Source: Pseudomonas sp. TTU2014-080ASC
GTDB taxonomy: Bacteria > Pseudomonadota > Gammaproteobacteria > Pseudomonadales > Pseudomonadaceae
Assembly: GCF_001446935.1 (NCBI RefSeq)
Contig: NZ_LKKK01000011.1
Span: forward strand, 124,001 to 188,000
DNA length: 64,000 nucleotides
Direction: 5' to 3'
The notes beneath the pieces are model-generated. The model worked only from the letters and a program-made list of their open reading frames with translations, ran no database searches and was not told where the DNA came from. Positions 17,900 to 28,769 of the stretch are shown piece by piece. Numbering within the stretch: position 1 is the first letter of the stretch; each line of letters starts with the position of its first letter. A program made the position numbers and the translations under genes.

Positions 17900-18995
17900 A
17901 TGGAAATCAACCCGATCCTTAACACCATCAAGGACCTGTCCGAGCGCACCCAGACCATTCGGGGGTATCTTTGACTACGATCAGAAGAATGATCGCCTTG
18001 TCGAAGTAAACCGCGAGCTCGAAGACCCAAGCGTCTGGAACAACCCTGAATACGCCCAGAATTTGGGCCGCGAGCGTGCCCAGCTGGCACTGATCGTTGA
18101 GACCATTGACGACCTCACCGGTAGTCTGACTGATTCCCGCGACCTGCTTGATATGGCAGTCGAGGAAAATGACGAAGGCGCGGTCAGTGATATCGTCACT
18201 GAGCTTGAGCGACTACGCGACATTCTGGAAAAACTCGAGTTCCGTCGCATGTTCAGTGGCGAAATGGACGAGAACAACGCGTATCTGGATATCCAGGCCG
18301 GCTCCGGCGGCACTGAGGCTCAGGACTGGGCCAACATACTGCTTCGCATGTACCTGCGCTGGGCCGACAAGCGCGGTTTTGACGCCACTATCATGGAACT
18401 CTCCGAGGGTGAGGTGGCAGGCATCAAAGGTGCAACCGTGCACATCAAGGGCGAATACGCTTTTGGTTGGCTGCGTACTGAAATTGGTGTTCACCGCTTG
18501 GTGCGCAAGAGTCCGTTTGACTCCGGCAACCGTCGTCACACCTCGTTTACTGCGGTGTTCGTATCGCCTGAAATCGATGACAACATCGAAATCGAGATCA
18601 ACCCGGCGGACCTGCGCATCGACACCTACCGTTCATCCGGTGCCGGTGGTCAGCACGTAAACACCACCGATTCGGCGGTGCGTATCACCCACGTGCCGAC
18701 CAACACTGTGGTCAGTTGCCAGAACGAGCGTTCCCAGCACGCCAATAAGGACACCGCCATGAAAATGCTGCGGGCCAAGTTGTACGAACAGGAAATGCAG
18801 AAGCGCACCGCTGCGTCCCAAGCCCTTGAGGACAGCAAGTCGGATATCGGGTGGGGGCATCAAATCCGCTCCTACGTGCTTGATGCTTCGCGCATCAAAG
18901 ACTTGCGCACCGGTGTTGAACGCAGCGACTGCGACAAAGTACTGGATGGTGATCTCGACGAATACCTCGTGGCGAGCCTGAAACAGGGGCTTTGA
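17900..18995 (+). CDS. prfB: Peptide chain release factor 2, with programmed +1 frameshift
   Basis: RF2 reads UGA and UAA stop codons and releases the finished peptide. Translation starts at the ATG at 17900 and reads 24 codons to CTT TGA C at 17969-17975, where a +1 shift is needed; the remaining frame ends at 18995, giving about 364 residues. The SPF stop-recognition tripeptide (near 204) and the catalytic GGQ (near 249, [10 protein letters not shown]) are both present. A continuous single frame from 17877 would give a wrong N-terminus, so the annotation should be joined. lysS follows 92 bases downstream, as usual in Pseudomonas and E. coli. Confidence 0.97.
17958..17975 (+). other. prfB programmed frameshift site
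   Basis: A GGGGG anti-Shine-Dalgarno-like stretch (17961-17965) precedes the slippery CTT and the in-frame TGA C (17969-17975). This is the classical RF2 autoregulatory site: when RF2 is scarce the ribosome slips +1 from CUU to UUU and continues in the release-factor frame. Confidence 0.93.
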
Positions 18996-19087
18996 GTGCC
19001 ACCAGATGGCAAGCGGCAGTCAGACGGCTGCCGCGAACCTGCCGGGCTAAATGCCCAACCAACGATTTACAGGACATTTAAACGACC

Positions 19088-20602
19088 ATGAGCGACCACA
19101 ACGACCAGCAGCCTCTTTCTCATGAAGAACGGCAACAGGAAGAAAACAAACTGATTGCCCAGCGCAAGGAAAAACTTGCAGCTGTCCGTGAGCAGGGCAA
19201 TGCCTTCCCCAACGACTTCCGCCGTGACAGCCTCTGCGCCGACTTGCAGCAAAAGTACGAAGGCAAGACCAAGGAAGAGCTGGAAGCTGCCGCTATTCCG
19301 GTCAAGGTCGCCGGGCGCATTATGCTCAACCGTGGCGCGTTCATCGTTATTCAGGACACCTCTGGCCGTTTACAGGTTTATGTAAACCGCAAAACTCTGT
19401 CACCTGAGCAGCTTGAAGCGGTCAAACACTTCGACCTGGGCGATATCATCGCGGCTGAAGGCACTTTGGCCCGCTCCGGCAAAGGCGACCTGTATGTGGA
19501 TATGCAAAATGTCCGCTTGCTGACCAAGTCCCTGCGCCCGCTGCCGGACAAGCATCACGGCCTGACCGACACCGAACAGCGCTACCGCCAGCGTTACGTA
19601 GACCTGATCGTTAACCAGGAAGTACGTGACACTTTCCGTGTGCGTTCCCAGGTGATTGCCCACATCCGCCGCTTCCTCAATGAGCGTGGTTTCCTTGAAG
19701 TGGAAACCCCGATGCTGCAGTCGATCCCGGGCGGAGCTTCGGCCAAGCCGTTTGAAACTCACCACAATGCGTTGGACATGCAGATGTTCCTGCGTATCGC
19801 TCCGGAGCTTTACCTAAAACGTCTGGTGGTCGGTGGTTTCGAAAAGGTCTTTGAGATCAACCGCAACTTCCGTAACGAAGGGGTGTCGACCCGCCACAAC
19901 CCTGAGTTCACCATGCTCGAGTTCTACCAGGCGTATGCCGATTATCAGGACAACATGGACCTGACCGAAGAGCTGTTCCGCGAGCTGGCACAAGCTGTTC
20001 TGGGCACAACCGATGTGCCGTACGGCGATAAAGTCTTCCACTTCGGTGAGCCGTTCGTCCGGTTGTCGGTATTTGACTCGATTCTCAAGTACAACCCGGA
20101 CATCAGCGCCGACGACCTGCAGAACATCGACAAAGCCCGCGAAATCGCGAAAAAAGCCGGTGCCAAGGTGTTGGGCCACGAAGGGTTGGGCAAGCTACAG
20201 GTGATGATTTTCGAAGAGCTGGTTGAGCACAAGCTGGAGCAGCCGCACTTCATCACCCGTTACCCGTTCGAAGTCTCGCCACTGGCGCGTCGCAGTGATG
20301 ATGATCCGAGTGTGACCGACCGCTTTGAGCTGTTCATCGGTGGTCGTGAGATCGCTAATGCCTATTCCGAGCTTAATGATGCTGAAGACCAGGCTGAGCG
20401 TTTTATGCAGCAAGTTGCTGAAAAGGACGCTGGCGATGACGAAGCCATGCACTACGACGCAGATTTCGTGCGCGCTCTTGAGTACGGTATGCCGCCGACT
20501 GCCGGTGAGGGGATTGGTATCGACCGTTTGGTCATGTTGTTAACCAATTCACCCTCAATTCGTGATGTCATTCTGTTTCCGCACATGCGACACCAGGGTT
20601 GA
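19088..20602 (+). CDS. lysS: Lysyl-tRNA synthetase, class II
   Basis: LysS charges tRNA-Lys with lysine using ATP. The 504-residue protein has the N-terminal anticodon-binding OB fold (about 60-175) and the class II catalytic core: motif 1 around the [10 protein letters not shown] segment, motif 2 [16 protein letters not shown] and motif 3 [10 protein letters not shown]. Start is ATG at 19088, behind a weak AGGACA. It is separated from prfB by 92 bases and ends at a strong hairpin terminator. Class and family are unambiguous. Confidence 0.98.
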   Translation: MSDHNDQQPLSHEERQQEENKLIAQRKEKLAAVREQGNAFPNDFRRDSLCADLQQKYEGKTKEELEAAAIPVKVAGRIMLNRGAFIVIQDTSGRLQVYVNRKTLSPEQLEAVKHFDLGDIIAAEGTLARSGKGDLYVDMQNVRLLTKSLRPLPDKHHGLTDTEQRYRQRYVDLIVNQEVRDTFRVRSQVIAHIRRFLNERGFLEVETPMLQSIPGGASAKPFETHHNALDMQMFLRIAPELYLKRLVVGGFEKVFEINRNFRNEGVSTRHNPEFTMLEFYQAYADYQDNMDLTEELFRELAQAVLGTTDVPYGDKVFHFGEPFVRLSVFDSILKYNPDISADDLQNIDKAREIAKKAGAKVLGHEGLGKLQVMIFEELVEHKLEQPHFITRYPFEVSPLARRSDDDPSVTDRFELFIGGREIANAYSELNDAEDQAERFMQQVAEKDAGDDEAMHYDADFVRALEYGMPPTAGEGIGIDRLVMLLTNSPSIRDVILFPHMRHQG

Positions 20603-20605
20603 CTG

Positions 20606-20632
20606 AAAAAGCCGCCTTCGGGCGGTTTTTTC
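20606..20632 (+). terminator. Terminator after lysS
   Basis: The stem AAAAAGCCGCC / GGCGGTTTTTT with a UUCG tetraloop, just after the lysS stop, is a textbook intrinsic terminator. Confidence 0.93.
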
Positions 20633-20717
20633 TTTCCGGGATAGGGATTTTTTCGGTAATTGGCTGACTAAGTACGTAATCAGCCGTAAGTACCACTGAC
20701 AAGGGAAGGTCATTGAA

Positions 20718-21428
20718 ATGTCCAGCACCGCTCAAGCAAGTAACACCGTAGTAGCCAGCGTCGTTTCGGATAGTGTTCATTATCTGGGCCGCAAAGCCAG
20801 CCGTCGCGGCAGTGAACAACGTCGACAAAACATCTTGGATGCAGCCATGCGCATTATTGTGCGTGATGGTGTCCGGGCAGTGCGTCATCGCGCTGTCGCA
20901 GCCGAGGCTGCTGTCCCATTGTCCGCGACTACCTACTATTTCAAGGATATCAATGATCTGATCACTGATACGTTCAACCAGTTTGTCGAGCGCAGCGCTG
21001 CACACCTCGAACAATTCTGGGCAGGTATCGAAGATCTTCTTCAACAGTTGGTTGATCAGTTGGATGGCTCGGTGGAGTCGCGCAAGCGCCTTGCCGATGA
21101 AGTGGCGCGCGTCTCGGTTGAGTATGTAAAGGATCAACTGCTCAACCACCGCCAACTGTTGCTGGCTGAGCAAGCCTTCATGCAGGAAGCGCTGATCAAT
21201 CCACGTCTTTACGAAGTTGCGCACGCTCACCGCAAGCTCATCCTCAATGGCGTGACCCGCTTTTTTGAGGTTCTGGGTTCCAAGCACGTTGAGCAGGACG
21301 CCAAGCTGATGACCGCCATTATCCTGCGTATGGAATACATGGGGCTGCTGGATGGTGTCGAAAAGCTGGATACTGACGAAATGGTGACTACGCTCAAGCG
21401 TTATATGTACCTGGTTCTTGGTTTGTGA
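20718..21428 (+). CDS. TetR family transcriptional regulator
   Basis: The 236-residue protein has an unusually long N-terminal arm (about 30 residues) before the TetR helix-turn-helix (about 35-80, with LDAAMRIIVRDGVRAV and PLSATTYYFKDINDLI). The C-terminal ligand and dimerisation domain has no distinctive motif I can name. The equivalent regulator lies in the same place after lysS in other Pseudomonas genomes. It has its own promoter region after the lysS terminator, and a lipoprotein gene follows within 26 bases, suggesting co-transcription. The ligand is unknown. Confidence 0.88.
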   Translation: MSSTAQASNTVVASVVSDSVHYLGRKASRRGSEQRRQNILDAAMRIIVRDGVRAVRHRAVAAEAAVPLSATTYYFKDINDLITDTFNQFVERSAAHLEQFWAGIEDLLQQLVDQLDGSVESRKRLADEVARVSVEYVKDQLLNHRQLLLAEQAFMQEALINPRLYEVAHAHRKLILNGVTRFFEVLGSKHVEQDAKLMTAIILRMEYMGLLDGVEKLDTDEMVTTLKRYMYLVLGL

Positions 21429-21454
21429 GGTACTAAACCTAAAAGGAGAACCCG

Positions 21455-22006
21455 ATGAACACCTGGCGCGCGCTGCTTGTCGTGTGCTTTACGTTGCTCG
21501 GCGGCTGTTTGGTCACCTTTCGTGAACCTATTCCAGCTAATGAAGCGGCCCCAATTCCCCTGCTGGGGGAGTGGACACGTAAGAATGAGTGGGGTGAGCA
21601 GGTGTTCCTCGAAGTGACCCGTGCGGGTTCCAATCTGTATAAAGCCCGCATTTATGATGCCGAACAGGCCGAGGCGGGCCAGGACAAGGAATACGGCTTT
21701 ACCGTGGCCCATCACGGCAGGCGCTGGTATGTTTCAGCGGGCCTGCCGAAAAGCATGGGTGCCAATTTTGCCATCGCAGGTTTCGAACTGACGGCCAATA
21801 ACGAGCTTGTTCTATACAATCTGGACGTTGACCGAATCATCAGGGAAATCGAGCGCGGTGCTCTCAAGGGGGATACCTACGAAAGCTCCGGTGGAAATGG
21901 GGCGCTTATCAGTAGCCCGTTACCCGTTGTCTTCACATTTCTGGACGACCCGGCCAATGCGGATGTATTCATAGAAGTCGCACGCTATCAGCGCGCAGGT
22001 GATTAG
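21455..22006 (+). CDS. Predicted outer-membrane lipoprotein
   Basis: The 183-residue protein starts with a short signal peptide and a lipobox, LLGGC, with the lipidated Cys at about residue 18. The rest is beta-rich with no named motif that I recognise. An AGGAG ribosome binding site precedes the ATG at 21455. It follows the TetR gene by 26 bases and precedes the DUF1704 gene by 17, so TetR-lipoprotein-DUF1704 look like one operon. The function is unknown. Confidence 0.8.
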   Translation: MNTWRALLVVCFTLLGGCLVTFREPIPANEAAPIPLLGEWTRKNEWGEQVFLEVTRAGSNLYKARIYDAEQAEAGQDKEYGFTVAHHGRRWYVSAGLPKSMGANFAIAGFELTANNELVLYNLDVDRIIREIERGALKGDTYESSGGNGALISSPLPVVFTFLDDPANADVFIEVARYQRAGD

Positions 22007-22023
22007 CGGTTAATGGGGTACGC

Positions 22024-23319
22024 ATGAATAGTCTTAGCGGGCTGGATGACTACCAGCTCACCGTCCGAGCATTGTCTGACCGTATTGTTGAAGCGCAGAC
22101 CCCGATCCGGGTGCTGGATGCTGTGAAATGGGATGACAGCATTCGCCTGGATTTTCTCAAGCACAAAGGTAAGAAGCTGCCCGCAGTTGACCGTGATTAT
22201 TACCTCGGTCGGCCGTTGGCGTTTGATGCTGCCGCCAAAAAGCTTGAGTTTCAGAATATTGAGCGGGATATCACCCGTCAGTTGGGGCAGTTCAGCCCTG
22301 TTGGACAAATCATGCGCCGGATGTGCCGCGAGTATCGGATGGTTATCCGCATGCTCGAAGCACGCGGCACTGATGACTTTGGCCTGATCAGTCAAGACCT
22401 TTACGGCGCAGCATCTGACGCATTCCATGCCGGTGATCCCACCTTGGCGGATCTGGGGATGATGTTCTCCGACTTCCTCAATAACATCGATAAACGCGGT
22501 GACTTGAAGGATGAGCCGAAAACCCTGACGGCCAAGGATGCCGTGGAGATTCTGCAAAGCCGCCTGAATAAAGTGTTCGGTGAAAATGAAGACACCATCC
22601 GGGTCTTCGAGTCGGACGGTATTATTGCTGACGCAGCGGCCGGGGCGGACTACATCAAAGTGCGCAGCGACGCCATGTTCAACGAGCGTGATGTCAAAGC
22701 TCTGGAAGTCCATGAAGGGCTGGTGCATGTGGCGACCACGCTTAATGGCTTGAATCAGCCGATCTGCACCTTCCTGGCCAAAGGGCCGCCCTCATCAACA
22801 GTGACTCAGGAAGGACTGGCTATTCTGATGGAGGTGATTGCATTCGCCTCATATCCTACCCGGTTGCGCAAACTGACTAACCGCACTCGCGCTATTCATA
22901 TGGCCGAAGAGGGGGCGGATTTTGTTCAGGTGGCGGAGTTCTATCTGGGGCAGGGGTTCTCGCTGGAACAGAGTTACAGCAATGCCAGCCGCGTTTTCCG
23001 AGGCTCCAGCAGCACGGGACTGCCTTTCACCAAGGATTTGTCCTACCTGAAGGGCTTCATCATGATTTACAACTACATTCAGCTGGCCGTTCGCAAAGGC
23101 AAGCTGGAGCAGATTCCGCTGTTGTTTTGTGGCAAAACCACCCTGGAAGACATGCGCACGCTGCGCCAACTGGTCGACGAAGGATTGGTGGTGCCGCCCA
23201 AGTACTTACCGCCGCAGTTCAGCGATCTGAACTCACTGTCAGCGTGGATGTGCTTTTCCAACTTCCTCAACAACCTCAGCCTGGATCGGATCGAGGCGGA
23301 TTACGCCAATATCCTCTAA
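22024..23319 (+). CDS. DUF1704 / QEGLA-motif protein, predicted metallo-carboxypeptidase
   Basis: The 431-residue protein carries the DUF1704 signature QEGLA at 262-266 and an HExxxH motif at His230-Glu231-His235 (VHEGLVH). In the eukaryotic members MATCAP and relatives, that HExxxH plus a downstream Glu binds zinc and removes C-terminal tyrosine from tubulin; Glu263 of QEGLA is the matching third ligand here. Bacterial members are often described only as 'flavohemoglobin expression-modulating'. No signal peptide is evident, so it is probably cytoplasmic. It sits in the TetR-lipoprotein-DUF1704 operon, followed by an AIM24 gene. Peptidase activity is an inference. Confidence 0.82.
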   Translation: MNSLSGLDDYQLTVRALSDRIVEAQTPIRVLDAVKWDDSIRLDFLKHKGKKLPAVDRDYYLGRPLAFDAAAKKLEFQNIERDITRQLGQFSPVGQIMRRMCREYRMVIRMLEARGTDDFGLISQDLYGAASDAFHAGDPTLADLGMMFSDFLNNIDKRGDLKDEPKTLTAKDAVEILQSRLNKVFGENEDTIRVFESDGIIADAAAGADYIKVRSDAMFNERDVKALEVHEGLVHVATTLNGLNQPICTFLAKGPPSSTVTQEGLAILMEVIAFASYPTRLRKLTNRTRAIHMAEEGADFVQVAEFYLGQGFSLEQSYSNASRVFRGSSSTGLPFTKDLSYLKGFIMIYNYIQLAVRKGKLEQIPLLFCGKTTLEDMRTLRQLVDEGLVVPPKYLPPQFSDLNSLSAWMCFSNFLNNLSLDRIEADYANIL

Positions 23320-23328
23320 CCCCATTAT

Positions 23329-23365
23329 CAGCCCATGGCTGCCGGATAACGGCTGCCATGGGCTG
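23329..23365 (+). terminator. Hairpin after DUF1704 gene
   Basis: An 11-bp perfect stem, CAGCCCATGGC / GCCATGGGCTG, with a further partly paired loop lies in the 70-base gap before the AIM24 gene. It has no strong T run, so it may reduce rather than stop read-through. Confidence 0.5.
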
Positions 23366-23389
23366 AGTGCTTTTCAGCGGAGTCATCCC

Positions 23390-24136
23390 ATGAGCAGTCA
23401 TTCGCTTGATTATGTGATTCAGGGCAGTTCAGCCCAAAGTGTGGAAATCGGCCTTGATCCTGGCGAGACAGTGATCGCCGAAGCAGGGGCGATGAACTAC
23501 ATGACCGAAGGCGTGCGCTTTGAAACGCGCCTGGGTGATGGCTCGAGCAGCGGTGTCCTGAGTAAGTTGTGGAGTGTCGGCAAGCGCATGCTGACAGGCG
23601 AGTCACTGTTTATGACCCACTTTACCAATGAAGGTAAAGGCAAAGCTCAGGTCGCATTTGCTGCACCGTATCCGGGAACTGTGGTGCCGGTAGAACTGGG
23701 TGAAGTCGGCGGCACGCTGATCTGCCAGAAAGACGCCTTTCTGTGTGCGGCCTACGGCACTCGGGTCGGTATCAGTTTCAGTAAACGTATTGGCGCGGGG
23801 TTTTTCGGTGGTGAGGGGTTCATCCTGCAGAAGCTGGAAGGTGATGGGCTAGCCTTTGTACATGCGGGTGGCGCGGTGATTCGCAAAGAGCTGAACAACG
23901 AAACGTTACGTCTGGATACTGGTTGCCTGGTCGCATTCACCTCCGGCATCGATTACGACATTGCTCTGTCGGGGGGGTTGAAAAGCATGCTGTTTGGCGG
24001 TGAGGGGATCATAATGGCCACCCTTAAAGGCACTGGCACTGTATGGATACAGAGCCTGCCATTCTCACGTTTGGCCCAGCGTATTGCAGTCGCCACAGCC
24101 CGCCCGCAAGGTGAGGTGAGGGCAGGCGGGCAATAG
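23390..24136 (+). CDS. AIM24 / TIGR00266 family protein
   Basis: The 248-residue protein belongs to the AIM24-like beta-barrel family (TIGR00266), recognised by the conserved [12 protein letters not shown] segment, the glycine-rich [15 protein letters not shown], and the repeated FGGEGF and LFGGEG turns. These proteins form trimers with a tumour-necrosis-factor-like fold; the bacterial role is not established. It starts at ATG 23390 with a GGAGT ribosome binding site and follows DUF1704 after a 70-base gap holding a hairpin, which is consistent with partial read-through. A short hypothetical gene follows. Confidence 0.88.
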   Translation: MSSHSLDYVIQGSSAQSVEIGLDPGETVIAEAGAMNYMTEGVRFETRLGDGSSSGVLSKLWSVGKRMLTGESLFMTHFTNEGKGKAQVAFAAPYPGTVVPVELGEVGGTLICQKDAFLCAAYGTRVGISFSKRIGAGFFGGEGFILQKLEGDGLAFVHAGGAVIRKELNNETLRLDTGCLVAFTSGIDYDIALSGGLKSMLFGGEGIIMATLKGTGTVWIQSLPFSRLAQRIAVATARPQGEVRAGGQ

Positions 24137-24214
24137 CATGCGACGCCATACAGCTTTTCAAGCGCTTGCAATTGCCGCAAGCTGCGCCGCTGATTTCACA
24201 TTTGGGTATTTTTC

Positions 24215-24511
24215 ATGAGCCAGTTGAATCCAATTCCTCTGATCCTGACCGCTGTAGGCAGCATCTGCGGCACAGTGGCTGTGCTGGGTTATTACGGTTA
24301 TCTGCATATCGCCAAGCCGGAAGACGCACTGCTGTTGGCTGAGTTCACCATGCTGAAAACCGTACCGGGCGAGGATTACAAGGTATCCCTCAAGCCGGCT
24401 AGGCAGATCGCCCAGTGTATCGATGGTGTTTTGGTGATGTTTGATACTGAAAACAAAGGCTTAAGCGGCGTTCTGGTGGATGACCGCAAACAGGCAGTGC
24501 GCTGTAACTAA
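24215..24511 (+). CDS. Small single-pass membrane protein, unknown function
   Basis: The 98-residue product has one N-terminal transmembrane helix (about 8-28, PLILTAVGSICGTVAVLGYYGY) and a short mixed-charge C-terminal domain ending in a Cys-rich tail (QCIDG and AVRCN). I recognise no family. It lies 78 bases after the AIM24 gene on the same strand and may belong to its operon. Its start is ATG at 24215. It precedes the 576-base non-coding stretch before adk. Confidence 0.65.
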   Translation: MSQLNPIPLILTAVGSICGTVAVLGYYGYLHIAKPEDALLLAEFTMLKTVPGEDYKVSLKPARQIAQCIDGVLVMFDTENKGLSGVLVDDRKQAVRCN

Positions 24512-25735
<1,224 letters not shown>

Positions 25736-25754
25736 GTATCTGTGCAGTAACGAG

Positions 25755-25784
25755 ACGGCTCGCTTCGGCGGGCCGTTGTCGTTT
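25755..25784 (+). terminator. Terminator after adk
   Basis: The stem ACGGCTCGC / GCGGGCCGT with a TTCG loop lies about 20 bases after the adk stop. The following T run is interrupted (TTGTCGTTTT), so efficiency is probably moderate. Confidence 0.65.
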
Positions 25785-25879
25785 TAGTCGGGTGCGGATG
25801 GGGCATACATCCGCAAAACTGGAAAAAACAGCGCTAAACCGTTTTAATGCCTCCCCATTTTGCGACCTGCCCAAACACA

Positions 25880-26560
25880 ATGACCACGTTGCTGGCCCTC
25901 GACACTGCCACCGAAGCCTGTTCTGTCGCCTTGCTGCATGAAGGCCAGATACTCAGTCACTATGAAGTGATTCCGCGCCTGCACGCCCAGCGCCTGCTGC
26001 CAATGATCAAACAGCTGCTGGCTGATGCCGCAGTACCGATGTCGGCACTTGATGGCATTGCCTTTGGCCGTGGCCCGGGTGCTTTTACCGGTGTACGCAT
26101 TGCGGTTGGCGTGGTCCAGGGGCTGTCATTTGCGCTGGATCGTCCGGTGTTGCCTATCTCCAATCTGGCTGTGCTGGCCCAGCGTAGCCTGCGCGAGTAT
26201 GGGGCAACACAGGTTGCAGCGGCGATTGATGCGCGGATGGATGAGGTTTATTGGGGCTGCTACAGCGCCGAGCAAGGTGAAATGCGTTTGCAGGGCTGCG
26301 AAGCCGTGCTGCCGCCCGAGCAGGCGATGCTACCGCGCGATGCCAGTGGTGACTGGTTCGCCGCCGGGACTGGTTGGGGGGCTTACGCTGAGAGGATTGC
26401 CCTGTCTGTTTCTGCCAGCGATGCGAAGATGCTGCCACATGCTGAAGACCTGTTGACGCTGGCGCGTTTTGCCTGGGCGCGGGGCGAGGCGGTGAGCGCA
26501 GATCAAGCCCAGCCGGTATACCTGCGTGATCAGGTGGCGACGCCCAAATCACCGGTTTAA
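25880..26560 (+). CDS. tsaB: tRNA threonylcarbamoyladenosine biosynthesis protein TsaB
   Basis: TsaB is the non-catalytic partner of TsaD in t6A37 synthesis on tRNAs reading ANN codons. The 226-residue protein begins LLALDTATEACSVAL and has the conserved FGRGPGAFTGVRIAVGV segment of the ASKHA-type fold. The frame is open from 25847, but the ATG at 25880 gives the standard N-terminus. It lies about 145 bases after adk, an arrangement conserved in Pseudomonas, and is followed by a small hypothetical gene. Confidence 0.95.
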   Translation: MTTLLALDTATEACSVALLHEGQILSHYEVIPRLHAQRLLPMIKQLLADAAVPMSALDGIAFGRGPGAFTGVRIAVGVVQGLSFALDRPVLPISNLAVLAQRSLREYGATQVAAAIDARMDEVYWGCYSAEQGEMRLQGCEAVLPPEQAMLPRDASGDWFAAGTGWGAYAERIALSVSASDAKMLPHAEDLLTLARFAWARGEAVSADQAQPVYLRDQVATPKSPV

Positions 26561-26658
26561 GTGGACGTAAAGACGAGCAGGTTGCTAAGAGTGATCCGTG
26601 CAGCTAAATTGCCTGATCTATCGTCCCAATTTGATTGTGTGGCTTCGGAGCCGAATTG

Positions 26659-27000
26659 ATGCGTATCGACAGCTTTATTTCCTCGTACACGCCAGAGCGC
26701 AGTCCCCGTCCGGGTTCTGCGGTCACGCCTTTTCGTGAGGCGCAGCGTGAGGTTGAGGCGCGTCGCGAGCAGCCGGCTGCACCGGCGAGTACGCAGGGAT
26801 TTGAGAGCGTTGCCCAGCCGCGTACGGTCGAGGCCAGCAATGCCAGTGTTGAGATGCTTTCGACGCGACAGACCGACAACCTGTACCAGCCGCCTCTGCA
26901 CAACCGTGCCGCTCAGGCCTTGGCCAGCTACGCTACCACAGCAAGTTTCGTTAGCGATCTGGATGCCCACGAAGTCATGGGGCTTGATCTCTACGCCTGA
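26659..27000 (+). CDS. Small hypothetical protein, basic and low-complexity
   Basis: The 113-residue protein begins MRIDSFISSYTPER, is rich in Arg, Pro and Ala in the middle, and ends in a helical DAHEVMGLDLYA segment. No signal peptide, membrane helix or named motif was seen. GGAG lies 8 bases before the ATG at 26659. A protein of this kind at this position, between tsaB and a DUF72 gene, recurs in Pseudomonas, so it is probably real, but its role is unknown. Confidence 0.65.
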   Translation: MRIDSFISSYTPERSPRPGSAVTPFREAQREVEARREQPAAPASTQGFESVAQPRTVEASNASVEMLSTRQTDNLYQPPLHNRAAQALASYATTASFVSDLDAHEVMGLDLYA

Positions 27001-27050
27001 TTGGCGTCCCCTGTAGCCCCCTTTGCTGCCGTTACGCGAGCGATCCTGAG

Positions 27051-27914
27051 TTGACTCTGCCTTACTATATTGGTTGCCCGTCGTGGAACGAACCTGCCTG
27101 GCGCGGATTTCTGTATCCCGAAAACGCCTCCCCCAGTGATTATCTGAGGTACTACGGCCAAGTATTGAACGCCGTAGAGGGCAACACCACGTTTTATGCA
27201 CAGCCTTCTGCTGACACGGTTGCCCGCTGGGCAGAGCGGATGCCCGTGCATTTACGCTTTTGCGCGAAACTGCCGCGCACCATCAGCCATAGCGGTGACT
27301 TACGCGAGCAATTGGACGCTGCTGCTGACTTTCGCCGTCTGCTTGCGCCCTTGGGTGAGCGTGTTGCGCCATTCTGGCTGCAGCTTTCAGCTAGTTTCGG
27401 TCCGCCGCGTCTGCCTGAGTTGGCCTGTTTTCTAGATGACTGGCAGGGCGGTGAGTTGGCGGTCGAAGTGCGCCATCCGGGTTTTTTCGATAAAGGGGAG
27501 GCCGAGCGCAGTCTAAATCGCCTGTTGCATGGTCGCGGGATTGAGCGGATTTGTCTGGATTCGCGGGCGCTGTTCAGTTGCACCTCTCGTGAGCCCGCCG
27601 TACTGCACGCACAGTCGAAAAAGCCGCGCCTGCCGTTGCGACCCACGGCCTTTAGCCAGTCGCCACAGCTGCGTTTTATCGGCCATCCTGAGCTTGCGGA
27701 AAACGATCCGTTTATCACGCCCTGGCTGAGCAAAGTTGCTGCCTGGATTGAAGAGGGGCGTACGCCTTACGTTTTTTTGCACACCTCGGATAACCGCCGT
27801 GCGCCTGAACTGGCGCTGCGCTTTCACCGGCAGCTGATGGGTTACCTACCAGGATTGGCGGATTTACCGGCTGTTCCGGGTGACGGCGCAAGCGAGCAAT
27901 TGGGGTTGTTGTAA
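27051..27914 (+). CDS. DUF72 domain protein
   Basis: The 287-residue protein matches the DUF72 family (TIM-barrel-like, YecE type), recognised by the opening IGCPSWNEPAWRGFLYP, the EGNTTFYAQPSADTVARWAER segment and the C-terminal VFLHTSDNRRAPELAL. The family's activity is not known. Translation appears to begin at a TTG at 27051; the alternative is a start further in. It lies 50 bases after the small hypothetical gene and converges with the calcium-binding-repeat gene. Confidence 0.87.
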   Translation: MTLPYYIGCPSWNEPAWRGFLYPENASPSDYLRYYGQVLNAVEGNTTFYAQPSADTVARWAERMPVHLRFCAKLPRTISHSGDLREQLDAAADFRRLLAPLGERVAPFWLQLSASFGPPRLPELACFLDDWQGGELAVEVRHPGFFDKGEAERSLNRLLHGRGIERICLDSRALFSCTSREPAVLHAQSKKPRLPLRPTAFSQSPQLRFIGHPELAENDPFITPWLSKVAAWIEEGRTPYVFLHTSDNRRAPELALRFHRQLMGYLPGLADLPAVPGDGASEQLGLL

Positions 27915-27917
27915 GGC

Positions 27918-28673
27918 TTAGCGCTGAGCCAGCAGCAGGTCGGCGGCCTGGCCGCTGCGGCCGTCGGCAAATTCGAAGCTGCCAAGCTGGGCGATCTTGT
28001 CGTAAGCGCCCAGCGCAATATCCACGTCACGTGCATGTAAGTGGATTGAGCTGACGCCGGCCTGGCGCAGTGTTTGCGTAGTCTGGCGACCTTGGCCGTC
28101 GAAGCTCAGCAGGCTCAGCCGTTCAAACACGGCATCCAGCGCATCAATGCGACCGTCGCCATTGTCGTCATATTTGCTCAGTTCGGCAAAACCGTTGGCG
28201 GCACCGTTCTGATCGCCAAATAGCTCACGGCCATCGTCAATTCGGCCATTACCGTTACGGTCTAGCGCTAGCAGAGCATCATCGCCGACCGGCACACTGA
28301 TCTGATCGCGTTTGCCATCGCCATCCAGATCGAATGACACCGAGCCGGATAGGCCGCTGGTGCGGAAACCATTGCCTGCCAAATCCAGGGTCAGCGGGTC
28401 TGTGACCTGCGGCTGCTGATTGATGCTGACATTCAGCTCAAGCTCGCGCTGGCTGACCATTGCTTCAAACGTGACAACCTGATCCGTTTCAACTGCATCC
28501 GTGCTGTTTTCGGCTGATGCGGCCGTGGTGGGCGAGGTGTCCTCGTCGATATTCAGGGTGCGGCGCAGAATCTGGTAGTCCAGAGACGTGCTCTTTTCGT
28601 TGTCCAGCGCCTCATTGATACTCGGTCGTGCGCTGGATTGGGCGCTACGGGGGGCGGAGAGGGTATCAAACAT
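27918..28673 (-). CDS. Calcium-binding-repeat (EF-hand-like) protein
   Basis: The 251-residue protein has an Ala/Ser/Asp-rich N-terminal half without a signal peptide, and a C-terminal half rich in calcium-binding loops: [21 protein letters not shown] and [12 protein letters not shown], a pattern shared with the 'LDLxGNGxxT' domains attached to RTX-type exoproteins. The ATG at 28673 was chosen over an upstream frame to 28709. It is convergent with the DUF72 gene and divergent from rsmJ. The role is unknown; calcium binding follows from the motifs but is untested. Confidence 0.75.
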   Translation of the reverse strand: MFDTLSAPRSAQSSARPSINEALDNEKSTSLDYQILRRTLNIDEDTSPTTAASAENSTDAVETDQVVTFEAMVSQRELELNVSINQQPQVTDPLTLDLAGNGFRTSGLSGSVSFDLDGDGKRDQISVPVGDDALLALDRNGNGRIDDGRELFGDQNGAANGFAELSKYDDNGDGRIDALDAVFERLSLLSFDGQGRQTTQTLRQAGVSSIHLHARDVDIALGAYDKIAQLGSFEFADGRSGQAADLLLAQR

Positions 28674-28769
28674 ATTCAACCTGCTGTGGCGTGCTCTGGC
28701 AAAATGCACCGTTTATGGGTTATCGGCCGCACTTGTGGCGAGTTGAGCAAATTTTGGGCAGATATTTTC

